Positions 18,026 to 27,828 are shown, counted from the first letter of the stretch. The stretch: DNA of 55,740 nt from an uncultured Pseudomonadota bacterium (GCA_913020085.1 CAJVZW010000006.1:1-55740); one strand, 5' to 3'. A program made the numbers and translations. The notes: generated by a model from the sequence alone, not told the origin.

Positions 18026-18216
18026 CGCTTAGACTCTAATATTCCTGATAGCGTATGGTCAGTCCCCAAGGATTATCCTCATAAAAGGTGCGAGTGTTAA
18101 TCGGTTATTTTTAAAGATCCTCATGTTAGCATCAAAAGGTGATTACTTAATCATTATTTTAAACAAGAAATATTACAATATTTCAGATATGTTTTATAAA
18201 ACTGTATAATGTGTAC

Positions 18217-18222
18217 TATAAT
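18217..18222 (+). promoter_or_regulatory. Candidate -10 element before giant paralogue 2
   Basis: TATAAT in the context ACTATAATATTT lies 23 bases before the ATG at 18246. A second TATAAT lies at 18205-18210. The 220-base gap after the preceding gene holds nothing else I can identify. No clear -35 element is present. Confidence 0.4.
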
Positions 18223-18245
18223 ATTTATAATAATAAAAAAAAATT

Positions 18246-21200
18246 ATGAAAATTGTTTTAGACTCGGGAAGCCGCAATTATATCTATGTCGATAAGAATG
18301 AGAAATTACAACTGATGATGCCATTCGTTGGTGGCCAAGGCGTAGGAGTTGATAATACCTGTAAGACTTTTCTTGAAATGAAACAATTTTTTTCAGATAG
18401 TGGCGCCTATCAAGAGGTAAAGAACAATCTTGATGGATACCTGAAAATAGTTAGTTTATTAAGTAAAATTACACCTGGGTCGACTAGGCATGAGAAGATA
18501 CTTGATATGTGCAAAGAACTTAAACACTATCTTGATCTTATTAATGTATACGCGAGGCGTCCAGATATATTCGCAATGACTTATGACCAATACCCGAAAG
18601 CGCCTGCGTTTTTTGATGAATATTTCAAGAATGAGGGGGCAAAGTCGCTACAGGCAATGATACTTAGGCCGCTTCAAATGGATTCTTATCTAAGAGCTAA
18701 GAATGTACAGTTTAGTCTTGATAGAACATATACCGAAGAGGGAAATAAAGGTATTTCTCAGTTACTTATATCCAGTGAGCTACAAGTGCCAAGGGATACA
18801 GCAATTGAAGAGCTAAAATTATTGGTTGAAGGCTATGCAGGTGATCTAAAAACAAATACTAATCAACAGATAAGTGAGTTTTTTTTAAAAACAATACAAA
18901 ATCCAAAATATCATATGTTTTCTGCTGTTAGAGGGACATCAATTGATATCTTAAAACAGGGTCTTGATGCTGTGTTTATGGGCACAGATTTTACAGAGGA
19001 AGATATCCCAGATTTGCTCGACACAATAATTGGAGTATTGGGTGTAAACATCAGTTTTGAATTAAACCCAATTCAAGCATCATATATGCCTCCGCCTGCC
19101 ATAAACAATAAGGTATCGATTGCTGTTCAGTTCTTTTTAGCAACGATAAATCTTGAATATAAGGCGTATGGACTGACAAAGAGTAATTGGGGTGAAATCA
19201 TTGATAATGAAAATGACTCACGCTACCGTGAAGAGATTGTCAAGATCGTAAATGATAATTTCAGTACAGTATCGAAGGAAAGTATTGAGGACAAATTATT
19301 GGATTATTTTGAGCAAAACATGAGCAGTTTTGGTATTGATCCAGATAGCTATACACATCATTATAAACAGGATAAACAGCAAAAAAGAGATCAGCTGATA
19401 GAGAAATATAAGAGTTTATGGCTGACAGTTAATGAATCACAGCATTTCGATGAATTTATTCTAGTTAACCCTGAGATCAAAGGCAGTTATTGGTGTAATT
19501 ATGGTGGAGCAATATCAACACCATTTGCGCTACTTACACTTGAGTCAGGGTTAGAGTTAACACCGGAGCAAGAAAAATTCTGTAAGCAGAAAAAAGAGGA
19601 ATTTTTAGATTTGAATTTAGAAATTGCACCAACACCTGGTAGATTGATGCAGTCTGCTATGAATAATGAGGTCTCTATTCCATTTGACGAGGATGAAGTG
19701 CATAATATCATAGAAAGTCTTGATAGTACTTTTGATGATGCAGACTTTAAAATTGTTTTTGATGACAAAGATAGTATTGAAGAAGGGATTCGTTATTATA
19801 TCAGTCATTTCGATATTACCAATCTAGAGATTTATGATCGCTTACCGTTATTTATTGACCATATTGATCCTTTTCAGTTTCGCGAGTATTTGGGTGAGCT
19901 AGTGTCACCTTCTCTCATTGTGGGTGATGACTATCATTTCGTAAGAGCGCTATCACAATCAAAAAGTAGTGCATCGTACTTGGCCCTTTATTTTAACAGC
20001 GGAGCCGCGAATATAGAAGACTTAGATTCACAGACCCTTGCAATTTTATTTTCAGCTATAACACCTGGAAAATTGTCATTCGCGGCCTATCTTACAAAAG
20101 AAAATAAATATCACCTGCTTAAACAATACTTTTGGGCCAAATATGAATTAGATACAACTTTGCCGCCAATTCTAAATGTTTTAAACAAGCTTAATGTTGG
20201 CTTTACTAGTGAGGAGTTTGTTTCTTTTTTATCAGATATCACAAAAGGAAAAGAAAGCGCACAGGATGATATTATAAGATCTTTTATCAGTAACAAAGAT
20301 TATTCTATGCTTGAAAAATACTGTGAGAAATTAGATATTGAACTGGGAGTAAAATATTTAGAAATGGCAATTGTGCAGCGAGCAGATGTGCTGATCAAAT
20401 CAATATCACAGCAAGAGGGAATAATAGAGCAATTTGTTGACTCATGGGTAGATGCGTTTAATAAGAACAATTATAGTGAGGATAGTGTCGTTTTTGGTGG
20501 TTATAACTTTATCGAAAAATTCAGTGTACTTGCAAAATTTGCTTATGAAGATGACGTTGTGAGGGACATACTTGAAAAAATCATTCCGCGCATCAATAGA
20601 CTTAAAGTCCTGGATGAAATGAGTGCTCATATTGGTGAAAATAACGACGAATTCGCAGGGATGCCGTTTTTTTCCCTATTTATTTTCTCTGATTCGATGC
20701 GAGCAGCCATTTTAAGTAATGAAATGTATATACAGAAAATTTTTTCAGGTTTACATAGTTTGTATAATCCATACAATTCCAATAAGTTTTATGAAGCTAT
20801 GACCAAGATGATACTATCTGTGGGCAAGATAGGACTTCAGCCATTTTTAGAGAAAATACTTGATGAGTTTGGTGGTACACTCGAAGAAAAACATCTTCTT
20901 GATGATCTGGTTCGAGATCTTGCCAGTGAAAATCACCTTGAGGCGGCTTCATATCTTATCAATAGATATCCAGCCCATGTCAATTTAGCAGGTTATACGG
21001 GCACTTTGGTTTTTCGCAATGATAAAGAGATTGCAAGATTTACCAGTTCATATATTAAATTTACTTTATCAAATAATCCTATATTTTATTTGGGCAGGTT
21101 GTTCAGAATTCTTGCTGATTGCCAGCCGCACGCATTTGATAAGTGTTCAGAAATAATTTTTAATGATGAAAATATCATGCGATTACTTTTACTTGATCAT

Positions 21201-22028
21201 GAAGGTGCACAGGCAATGTTAAATGAAAATGCACATATGAGGGGATATTCTGAGCGGCTTTTTGATCGATTTGTAGAGGAAGTTCCGAATGCCCAGGATG
21301 TATTACTCAAAAATATTAGAGCATGGCCCACAAGCTATTTTAAGATGTTAATGGTTGATAAAAAGTTTGCTCAATTAAGAGAAAAAATATTCTCTAATTT
21401 AGATAATGATATGAAAGAACAGTCTCTTAACCTCCTTTTCTGTTGGTCCGAAAAATATTTAGAGGTGAATCAAAGTATCCCTGATGAACTAATGACAAAA
21501 TTTTTACAGAAAAAAGTGAGGGTAAGGTATCTCTCTGATAAACAGAAATATTCAGAAAACCAAACAAAAATAATAAATAGTTTTGCAAAGCAACATATAC
21601 AATTAGGTTCACCTGTAGATGGTTCCTGGATATGTTTTATCAGTGATCAATTAGATAAATGTCAACCTGGCAATGACGTATTTAGTAGTTTTGATAATAA
21701 AAAGTTTTGGCAAGAAATAGTTTCAAAAAACCAATTTTCCCAAATTGAGGATCTTCTGGGAGGGAACTCTTTTGAAAATATAAATATACTTTATTTAATG
21801 AACAGGAATGGGGCATTACAAATTCTTGTAAACCGTTTGACAAGTCCCTTATACAAAGATGACTCTCAAGAGAAATTATTTAGATATATTGACAGAATTT
21901 TTAATATGGAACGTTCACCGCAGCACGTTGACAACACCAGCTTCAGTAAGCTAAAAAGTGATTATAATTCATATAAAAAGGGTCAAGATCCACCCCGTGA
22001 ATCAGTATTTCAAGGGGTAAAGCCATAA
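18246..22028 (+). CDS. Giant paralogue 2: unrecognised 1260-residue protein
   Basis: Paralogous to the flanking genes at 14042 and 22096. Block 1 (LQLMMPFVGG...VDNTCKTFLEMKQFF) covers residues 22-50. Block 2 (LQAMILRPLQMDSYLRAKN, then FSLDRTY and KGISQLL) covers about 136-178. Block 3 (SIAVQFFLATINLEYKA, then SNWGEIID) covers about 290-322. Block 4 (GSYWCNYGGAISTPFALL) covers about 412-430. After this the protein is mostly helical with no recognised domain. Near residue 1117 it has IQLGSPVDGSWICFISD, which resembles a module repeated twice in paralogue 3. It shares more of block 2 with paralogue 3 than with paralogue 1. No signal peptide or membrane helix is evident. Function unknown. Confidence 0.7.
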   Translation: MKIVLDSGSRNYIYVDKNEKLQLMMPFVGGQGVGVDNTCKTFLEMKQFFSDSGAYQEVKNNLDGYLKIVSLLSKITPGSTRHEKILDMCKELKHYLDLINVYARRPDIFAMTYDQYPKAPAFFDEYFKNEGAKSLQAMILRPLQMDSYLRAKNVQFSLDRTYTEEGNKGISQLLISSELQVPRDTAIEELKLLVEGYAGDLKTNTNQQISEFFLKTIQNPKYHMFSAVRGTSIDILKQGLDAVFMGTDFTEEDIPDLLDTIIGVLGVNISFELNPIQASYMPPPAINNKVSIAVQFFLATINLEYKAYGLTKSNWGEIIDNENDSRYREEIVKIVNDNFSTVSKESIEDKLLDYFEQNMSSFGIDPDSYTHHYKQDKQQKRDQLIEKYKSLWLTVNESQHFDEFILVNPEIKGSYWCNYGGAISTPFALLTLESGLELTPEQEKFCKQKKEEFLDLNLEIAPTPGRLMQSAMNNEVSIPFDEDEVHNIIESLDSTFDDADFKIVFDDKDSIEEGIRYYISHFDITNLEIYDRLPLFIDHIDPFQFREYLGELVSPSLIVGDDYHFVRALSQSKSSASYLALYFNSGAANIEDLDSQTLAILFSAITPGKLSFAAYLTKENKYHLLKQYFWAKYELDTTLPPILNVLNKLNVGFTSEEFVSFLSDITKGKESAQDDIIRSFISNKDYSMLEKYCEKLDIELGVKYLEMAIVQRADVLIKSISQQEGIIEQFVDSWVDAFNKNNYSEDSVVFGGYNFIEKFSVLAKFAYEDDVVRDILEKIIPRINRLKVLDEMSAHIGENNDEFAGMPFFSLFIFSDSMRAAILSNEMYIQKIFSGLHSLYNPYNSNKFYEAMTKMILSVGKIGLQPFLEKILDEFGGTLEEKHLLDDLVRDLASENHLEAASYLINRYPAHVNLAGYTGTLVFRNDKEIARFTSSYIKFTLSNNPIFYLGRLFRILADCQPHAFDKCSEIIFNDENIMRLLLLDHEGAQAMLNENAHMRGYSERLFDRFVEEVPNAQDVLLKNIRAWPTSYFKMLMVDKKFAQLREKIFSNLDNDMKEQSLNLLFCWSEKYLEVNQSIPDELMTKFLQKKVRVRYLSDKQKYSENQTKIINSFAKQHIQLGSPVDGSWICFISDQLDKCQPGNDVFSSFDNKKFWQEIVSKNQFSQIEDLLGGNSFENINILYLMNRNGALQILVNRLTSPLYKDDSQEKLFRYIDRIFNMERSPQHVDNTSFSKLKSDYNSYKKGQDPPRESVFQGVKP

Positions 22029-22095
22029 CTAGCTGTAATCGAAAATTATTAGTGTATAAATTAAATTATACTTTCGTGCAAAAAGAGATGTTAAT

Positions 22096-25000
22096 ATGAT
22101 TAAAAATGAGAAATCAGAGTACAAGTATATATTTGTAGACAAATCAAACAATGTTTTTTTAATGATGCCTTTTGTGAGAGGGTACTCCATAGGAACTGAT
22201 AATACATGTAAAACATTGCTGGAGCTGAGACACTTTTTTAACGGCGGGGCGTTATCTTCGATTCGTCAGATGCTGGAAGATATAAAAAAAGATGATAAAA
22301 ATAATCCATATCATATGAGCTCTTTTGCAAAAAAAAGACAACAGCGCATTGAGCAATTAAATAGCTATCAAAGCGTCCTCGTTCAAATTTCAGAATCTGA
22401 GGTAATGACAGAATTTGGCGGGGATTTTCCTGAATTACCGGCTGCTTTTAATGATTATTTTAGGGCAGAGGGGGCAACCACGCTTCAGTCAATGGTATTA
22501 AGGCCCTTAAATATGGACTCAATGTTAAGAGCGCCTAATGTACAATTTGAACTAAATAGAAATTATGTAACTGAAGGGAGTACCGGTATCTCACAATTAG
22601 TATTGCAGGCAGATTTCCCCAGTCCTCCTGAGTTACTTGAGACGCTAAAATCGGATACGAAAATCGAAGCAAAAAAAATAGTTGAAGCTGGAAGTGATGG
22701 GCGCAATGAAACCATTAGCAAATTTTTTATAGATCAACTCAATAATAGTTCTATTCCAGCTTTTGATGGGGTTAAAGGCCATATTAAGAGTGAGGATCTA
22801 TCAAATAATTTATCTGAGGTATTGATGGGGGAGTACGATTCAGATGATATAGATGATTTAACTGACACGATGATCCAATCTCTGGGCATTGAGGCTGGCT
22901 CCGGAGATTATGGACCGATGCAGTATGCTCACTTGCAAAGTAGTTTATCTGGGCAGGTTTCCATTTCTGGAAGAAATGAAAAACTCTCAATTGTCGTTCA
23001 ATTTTTCCTTGCGACTATCAATTTGGAATTTAAAGCGCATAACATTACCGATAGAGATTGGGGGAAGATAATAGATGGTCCTGAGGATTGTTACCGTAGA
23101 GAGATTGTAAAGATACTTACTGATCAATTTGATACAGCCCTTAAAGGGGATCTTGAGGGGAAAATATTGGATTACATTATGGACAATGGTGAGGTGTTTG
23201 GGCTTGATGTGGATTTATTAAAAGCTTACTTCGCGGGTGATGCCAGAGCAAAACTACTTGAGAAGTATGAGAGCATGTGGGACGTTATTAAGGGGACGGA
23301 TCATTTTGATGACTTCGTGACGATTAACCCTGAGATAGAGAACAGTTTTTGGTGTAATTACAATGGAACAATTGCAACACCATTTGCTAACTTCGCATTG
23401 TGTATAATGGACTCATTAGATTCGAGATTGGAAGAGATATTTAAAGAAAATTCCGATGCATTTTTAGCGTTAAAACTTGCTGATAGGGAGATCCCCGGCT
23501 TATTAAGAGCTTCAAATTTACAAAGCGCCAATGTTTCAGCAAGAGCGAAATTCTCCCCAGATTATTGCGCTGATTTGTTTATAAAAGACTTACAATCATG
23601 GAAGTTATCTACTCCATATAAGGGGGATGAACATCTTGAGTCGATTTTAAGAAGTGCCAGATTAGATGATATTCCTCAAGTGATAAAATTAGTGTCAAAG
23701 GGTTTCCTTGCTGGCTGTTGGCGAGAGGAAACTGATATCTTATTTGGAGACTACACGCAATACAGCTTCTTTGAGCAGCGGGATATAACTAAATTTTTTC
23801 AGGTTATAAATAAGAAATGTTTTCTCAACTTAGTTGCGCAGGATCAAGCTAAAGATGAAATCATTGATAATCTTTTAGAGATTATTGTGGTGCGTCTCAA
23901 TTTAAAGATACCGCAGTTGCGCGAGGAGGATTTTGATTTACTGTGCTGCCTGGCTAGCTTACTGGGAGTTGATCAGGTTTGTGAGCGCCTTCTTGATTTA
24001 TCCAAAAAAAGACAAAAGTCAGATCTTTTTAATGAGATAGAGCGCTCCATAAAGAGTGACCTTGTGCAGGATAATTATAACAATAATATCAATGATTATA
24101 GGCTGTTCTCAGAGTTGGTTTCAGATCCTAATAATAGTGATTTGGATCTATGTACAATGGTTTGGCGCTTGTCTAAAGAGAAATTGATTGCTTCAATTGC
24201 TCAGGACAACAATGAAGAAAATATTATCATTTCACTGATAAAGCAGAATGATAAGTTAATTCATAAGGAATTGATTATCACTTTAGAGGAAAAATTCCCA
24301 GATAAAAAAATACGCGTACGACCGATATTAGAGCAGGCGGCTAATCAATCCAGTGATGTGTTTATTTCACTTACAAAGATATTATTGCCAAGAGTGGAGC
24401 CAGGGGAAGACCCATCCCTGTGCACGAACCTTTTGCACTGGATAATTGAAAATAGTGTTGAGGGCTTAATCAAAGGCTTGCCGGGTGTCATAGAGCTATT
24501 TAAACACGAGCAAATGGTATCGGAATTTAAGGGATATTCGCCAGAAGAACAGCAAGATCTTGCTAGGTTACTTTATCATCAAGAAGAGCTTAAAATACCT
24601 ATCCAAATGGCCAAGGTCCTTATTGAATCAGAAATTCATTTAGAGTTTTCTGTCACAAGGGAGATATATTTTTCTGGTGATGAGAAATCACAATGGGTAA
24701 GTTTTCTTGATCATACACTTGCTAATCTGCCAGACTGTTCAATTCAGACCAAGATGTTTTTCTTTAAGGAATTTACTTCTCTGGGGGAAGATATCGATTT
24801 GAGCAACTTGTCTTGCAAGAATATACTCATCGCGGCATCCATTGATTATGTGGATTCTAAAGAAGGAGGCGTCGGTATTTGGTGGCGTGGGGTTAGATCC
24901 TTTGGGGTAGATGAAATGTTAAAACAGCTAAATCTTGTTTGTAAGACCAGGGAGATAGACAAAAATTACTTTGTAGAAATAATGAGCTTTGATGACACTT

Positions 25001-26103
25001 ATGATAGTGCGGCGAAATTTGCAAGTACCCATACGTTTTCTGATCCAGAAATTTTATATAAAGCGATCAGGAGAAACAATTACTCATTCGTAAAAGCTCT
25101 TTGGAGAGGTGATGAGCTCAGGGAAAAATTTTTGAATGCTTCATATAACAGGGTAGACTTGCTTTCCAATTTGGTAAAAATGGATGATTTAGATTTAGTT
25201 CGGGATGCACTTAAGGAAAAGACTTATCTTGACGAGTTACACAATGAATACAACCGTATCAGATTGTTCTTAGATGCGGCAACGCAATCTGATGAAATGA
25301 TGGTATATTTTGTCCAGTCATTTCCAATGCCTGACGAGCCCGTAAGCGGGGTTCATATTTCTATCACTCTCATTGATCGGTACATCGACTCAATATATTA
25401 TTTTCATGACAATCATCATAAAAAGTCAGGTGAGGGAATTTATGCATTATTTAGACATGAGAAGACCTTCAATGAGTTTAAAAATTTGGACAGGTGGGAA
25501 CGAAAAGACCTGTGTGTGAAATTGATTAGAAGGGAGATTGATCTTCCAGAGCAACTTGCGCACCATTGTATTTCAAATAGGATCGATCTAGGTTGCCCAA
25601 TTACGGGGCATATTCATTTTATGGGCGATACTAAAGAGAACTGGGTGGCCCATATAAATCAAATGGCTACGCGCATGGAGTATCAACACGATGGCAGGAA
25701 TATCCTAATCTGTCTTAGGGAGCTTCTGACATGTGATGCATTAGAGATCGATACTAGAAAGAGCTCAAAAGAGTTTATAAAGGATTTTATTAGAAATACA
25801 AATTGGGATCCTGATGTATGGAGCGGTATATTACGCGATAAGTGGACAAAAGATTATATGTTAAGATCGCTCAATGGAATTGTGAAAATGATGGTGAGTC
25901 GAATGTTGCAGGCTGATGTTAATGATAACATGCTCGATGTGCTCAGAATGACAAGAGATATTATAACCCCGCAAGATAATGAGATATATAATAAAAGTGC
26001 AGCCGAGGTTGTGCATTCACTGGGTACTGTTTTAAAAGAGGATTCGCTTATTGCGGATGCGCAGTTCATGCGTTCATCTGAGGGCCCTAGAAAAAATTGT
26101 TAA
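22096..26103 (+). CDS. Giant paralogue 3: unrecognised 1335-residue protein with an internal duplication
   Basis: The third tandem copy, 67 bases after paralogue 2. Block 1 (VFLMMPFVRGYSIGTDNTCK) lies at residues 20-40. Block 2 (LQSMVLRPLNMDSMLRAPN ... TGISQLVLQ) lies at about 135-175. Block 3 (SIVVQFFLATINLEFKAH, then RDWGKIID) lies at about 297-327. Block 4 (FWCNYNGTIATPFANF) lies at about 417-432. The C-terminal half holds two copies of a roughly 75-residue module at about 800-876 and 1116-1190. Each begins LF+HE...EFK and ends with a +W-V-x-F/H-x-x-x segment after a short FSGD or FMGD turn. The product is acidic and soluble by composition. Function unknown; a secreted effector is one possibility. 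Confidence 0.7.
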   Translation: MIKNEKSEYKYIFVDKSNNVFLMMPFVRGYSIGTDNTCKTLLELRHFFNGGALSSIRQMLEDIKKDDKNNPYHMSSFAKKRQQRIEQLNSYQSVLVQISESEVMTEFGGDFPELPAAFNDYFRAEGATTLQSMVLRPLNMDSMLRAPNVQFELNRNYVTEGSTGISQLVLQADFPSPPELLETLKSDTKIEAKKIVEAGSDGRNETISKFFIDQLNNSSIPAFDGVKGHIKSEDLSNNLSEVLMGEYDSDDIDDLTDTMIQSLGIEAGSGDYGPMQYAHLQSSLSGQVSISGRNEKLSIVVQFFLATINLEFKAHNITDRDWGKIIDGPEDCYRREIVKILTDQFDTALKGDLEGKILDYIMDNGEVFGLDVDLLKAYFAGDARAKLLEKYESMWDVIKGTDHFDDFVTINPEIENSFWCNYNGTIATPFANFALCIMDSLDSRLEEIFKENSDAFLALKLADREIPGLLRASNLQSANVSARAKFSPDYCADLFIKDLQSWKLSTPYKGDEHLESILRSARLDDIPQVIKLVSKGFLAGCWREETDILFGDYTQYSFFEQRDITKFFQVINKKCFLNLVAQDQAKDEIIDNLLEIIVVRLNLKIPQLREEDFDLLCCLASLLGVDQVCERLLDLSKKRQKSDLFNEIERSIKSDLVQDNYNNNINDYRLFSELVSDPNNSDLDLCTMVWRLSKEKLIASIAQDNNEENIIISLIKQNDKLIHKELIITLEEKFPDKKIRVRPILEQAANQSSDVFISLTKILLPRVEPGEDPSLCTNLLHWIIENSVEGLIKGLPGVIELFKHEQMVSEFKGYSPEEQQDLARLLYHQEELKIPIQMAKVLIESEIHLEFSVTREIYFSGDEKSQWVSFLDHTLANLPDCSIQTKMFFFKEFTSLGEDIDLSNLSCKNILIAASIDYVDSKEGGVGIWWRGVRSFGVDEMLKQLNLVCKTREIDKNYFVEIMSFDDTYDSAAKFASTHTFSDPEILYKAIRRNNYSFVKALWRGDELREKFLNASYNRVDLLSNLVKMDDLDLVRDALKEKTYLDELHNEYNRIRLFLDAATQSDEMMVYFVQSFPMPDEPVSGVHISITLIDRYIDSIYYFHDNHHKKSGEGIYALFRHEKTFNEFKNLDRWERKDLCVKLIRREIDLPEQLAHHCISNRIDLGCPITGHIHFMGDTKENWVAHINQMATRMEYQHDGRNILICLRELLTCDALEIDTRKSSKEFIKDFIRNTNWDPDVWSGILRDKWTKDYMLRSLNGIVKMMVSRMLQADVNDNMLDVLRMTRDIITPQDNEIYNKSAAEVVHSLGTVLKEDSLIADAQFMRSSEGPRKNC

Positions 26104-26162
26104 CAGCAATATATAATATTCATAGGCAGTATGCTCATTAAAGCGAAATAAAGGAGGCGATG

Positions 26163-26528
26163 ATGGAGAGAAATATTTTAGGCTCTGGTCTGGAGGCATG
26201 CTGTCATCAGCCCAAAACAGGTTTCTTGCGCGATGGCTTTTGTAAGGCGCCAGATAGTGATTATGGTAAACATTGGATTTGCGCTGTGGTAACCGATGAG
26301 TTCTTATCTTTTACGCAATTAATGGGTAATGATTTGACGCGGCCAGGTCCAGGATTTCCGGGGTTAAAGGCAGGAGATTGCTGGTGTTTATGCGTATCAC
26401 GTTGGATTCAGGCAAAGGATGCGGGTTGTGCGCCAATGATAAAACCTAAGTCTACTCATATAAGAACGCTTGAATATGTTTCTTATGAAATCTTAGAAGA
26501 ATATTTCTGGAGGCAAGAAGATGAGTAA
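26163..26528 (+). CDS. DUF2237 family protein
   Basis: This 121-residue protein matches the DUF2237 pattern as I know it: N-I/V-L-G-x-x-L-E-x-C near the start, TGFLRDGFC, then GNDLTRP, GFPGLKAGDCWCLC and a closing ATH/STHIRTLE. Conserved cysteines (in EACC, GFC, ICAV and CWCLC) suggest a small metal-binding or redox-sensitive fold, but the family's role is not known to me. AAGGAGG is at 26151-26157, 5 bases before ATG 26163, which decides against the adjacent ATG at 26160. The following VOC gene overlaps it by 8 bases, so the two are co-translated. Confidence 0.85.
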   Translation: MERNILGSGLEACCHQPKTGFLRDGFCKAPDSDYGKHWICAVVTDEFLSFTQLMGNDLTRPGPGFPGLKAGDCWCLCVSRWIQAKDAGCAPMIKPKSTHIRTLEYVSYEILEEYFWRQEDE

Positions 26529-26832
26529 TAAGCTTGATAAAATACATCATTTGGCAATTCAGGTTGATAATATTGCCCGGGCAGTACAATGGTATAAGCT
26601 TCATATGAAGTGTCGTGTCAATTATCAAGATGATTCATGGGCTATGATTGAATTTGCTAATATTGAACTGGCTCTGGTGTTACCTGATCAACATCCACCC
26701 CATTTCGCAATTGAGTGCAGTAATATTTCACAATTTGGTGAGCCAGTGACGCATCGCGACGGGACACAATCGGTCTATACTCAGGACATTGATAAAAATG
26801 TTATAGAAATGCTAAAGTTATCCGGGGAATGA
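26521..26832 (+). CDS. VOC (glyoxalase-like) superfamily protein
   Basis: A 103-residue single-module vicinal-oxygen-chelate protein. IHHLAIQVDNIARAVQWY is the usual first strand and helix of the fold with a possible metal-ligand His. The strand WAMIEFANIELALVLP follows, then HFAIEC, and VIEMLKL supplies the Glu ligand position. Such proteins include glyoxalase I, dioxygenases and resistance proteins; one module of this size would act as a dimer. The substrate is unknown. It overlaps the end of the DUF2237 gene by 8 bases and the 3' end of the opposite-strand gene by 15 bases. Confidence 0.8.
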   Translation: MSNKLDKIHHLAIQVDNIARAVQWYKLHMKCRVNYQDDSWAMIEFANIELALVLPDQHPPHFAIECSNISQFGEPVTHRDGTQSVYTQDIDKNVIEMLKLSGE

Positions 26833-27192
26833 CAGGGTTCTTTTAATTGGGTTATTCTTTCTGATGCACTGCTCGGGGGTATCGGTTGTGGCCTGTTTTA
26901 TTGAGTCGATTATTTTTTTTGCCGTGCCAATGCCGCCATTGGCTTGGTCATAATGTTCACATTGCAGCTTATTACCTTCAATCTTTAAATTAAAGAATCG
27001 CCCCTGATAGTATCCAATCTGAGTAATATTATTTTTCGTATACCGGTCTAGAATGGTTTTGCTGGTATCAATATCAATCTTATGCTCAGGCCGATAGCAA
27101 ATACCCGAGCTGCCTTGAGGTTTTGCGGAGTTGAAAAGCTGCATAAATATCTCTGCTGCTTGATGTTCACTGATATCTATTTCCATTGGCAC
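26818..27192 (-). CDS. Hypothetical protein, about 124 residues
   Basis: I do not recognise this protein. It is hydrophilic, without signal sequence or membrane segment, and begins at GTG 27192 or ATG 27186 (MEIDISEHQAAEIF), neither with a clear ribosome site. The middle has alternating strand-like sequence (QIGYYQGRFFNLKIEGNKL), and the C-terminal part is helical and basic. Its last 15 bases overlap the convergent VOC gene. It sits 38 bases downstream of the CBS gene on the same strand and may be co-transcribed with it. Confidence 0.55.
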   Translation of the reverse strand: MPMEIDISEHQAAEIFMQLFNSAKPQGSSGICYRPEHKIDIDTSKTILDRYTKNNITQIGYYQGRFFNLKIEGNKLQCEHYDQANGGIGTAKKIIDSIKQATTDTPEQCIRKNNPIKRTLSFPG

Positions 27193-27230
27193 ACAAAAAT
27201 ACAGATTTTATCATGTAATAGCTGATTTAG

Positions 27231-27725
27231 CTACAATTGGTGTAGGGCTAAATTGATCATGATAATGCAAGATATCGCGATAATAATCGGAAAGATATAT
27301 CCAGATAGCCAGTGATTACGACCTTTCTCATGAGCATCAGGCCACAGATAAGCAACGATATCACCTTGGGAGAGGATGTTTTTTAGCTTTCCTTTATTGT
27401 CAATAATGGGCAAATGTCGGAAATGTTTCTGTGACATTTTACTCAGCCAATTGATTAGGTCATCGTGTTCATTTGCGGTAACAACATTAGGAGTCATAAT
27501 GGATTGTAACATTGTGGAATGGGGATTTAGATTTTTAGCGAGTAGGCGTGTTACCAGATCACGTTCTGTTACAATCCCTGCAATGGTTTGGTCGTTATGG
27601 GTCAGTACAACAGCCCCAATTTTTTGATCTTTCATTAGCTGGATTGCATCAAATGCGCAGGTGGAAGGTGAGAGCGTAATGAGCGCTCGATCTTTTTTAA
27701 ACATTATGTTATCTTTCATAATCAT
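27231..27725 (-). CDS. CBS-domain pair protein with C-terminal membrane anchor
   Basis: The 164-residue protein carries two CBS motifs: the first ends GIVTERDLVTRLL, the second has HFRHLPIIDNKGKLKNILSQ followed by GDIVAYLW. Tandem CBS domains bind adenine nucleotides and regulate partner proteins. Residues about 140-160 (WLSGYIFPIIIAISCIIMIN) form one transmembrane helix, so this would be a membrane-anchored energy-state sensor with the CBS pair in the cytoplasm. The gene is divergent from gbsR-cydAB across a 103-base gap holding the palindrome at 27776-27795, and could share that control. Confidence 0.85.
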   Translation of the reverse strand: MIMKDNIMFKKDRALITLSPSTCAFDAIQLMKDQKIGAVVLTHNDQTIAGIVTERDLVTRLLAKNLNPHSTMLQSIMTPNVVTANEHDDLINWLSKMSQKHFRHLPIIDNKGKLKNILSQGDIVAYLWPDAHEKGRNHWLSGYIFPIIIAISCIIMINLALHQL

Positions 27726-27775
27726 CTTAAATATTCCAAAATAAATTATTAGATTTTATGCTGTTAATTTCTCTG

Positions 27776-27795
27776 TTTTCAGTATATACTGAAAA
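27776..27795. promoter_or_regulatory. Perfect 20-bp palindromic operator candidate for GbsR
   Basis: TTTTCAGTATATACTGAAAA is a perfect inverted repeat, centred 43 bases before the gbsR start. It contains TATACT (27785-27790), a plausible -10 hexamer, so a protein bound here would block transcription of gbsR-cydAB. GbsR-type regulators bind palindromes as dimers and often control their own operon. That this is the GbsR site is inferred from symmetry and position. Confidence 0.65.
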
Positions 27796-27828
27796 TAAAG
27801 AAAATGAAACGTTTTAAGTGGTATTAAT

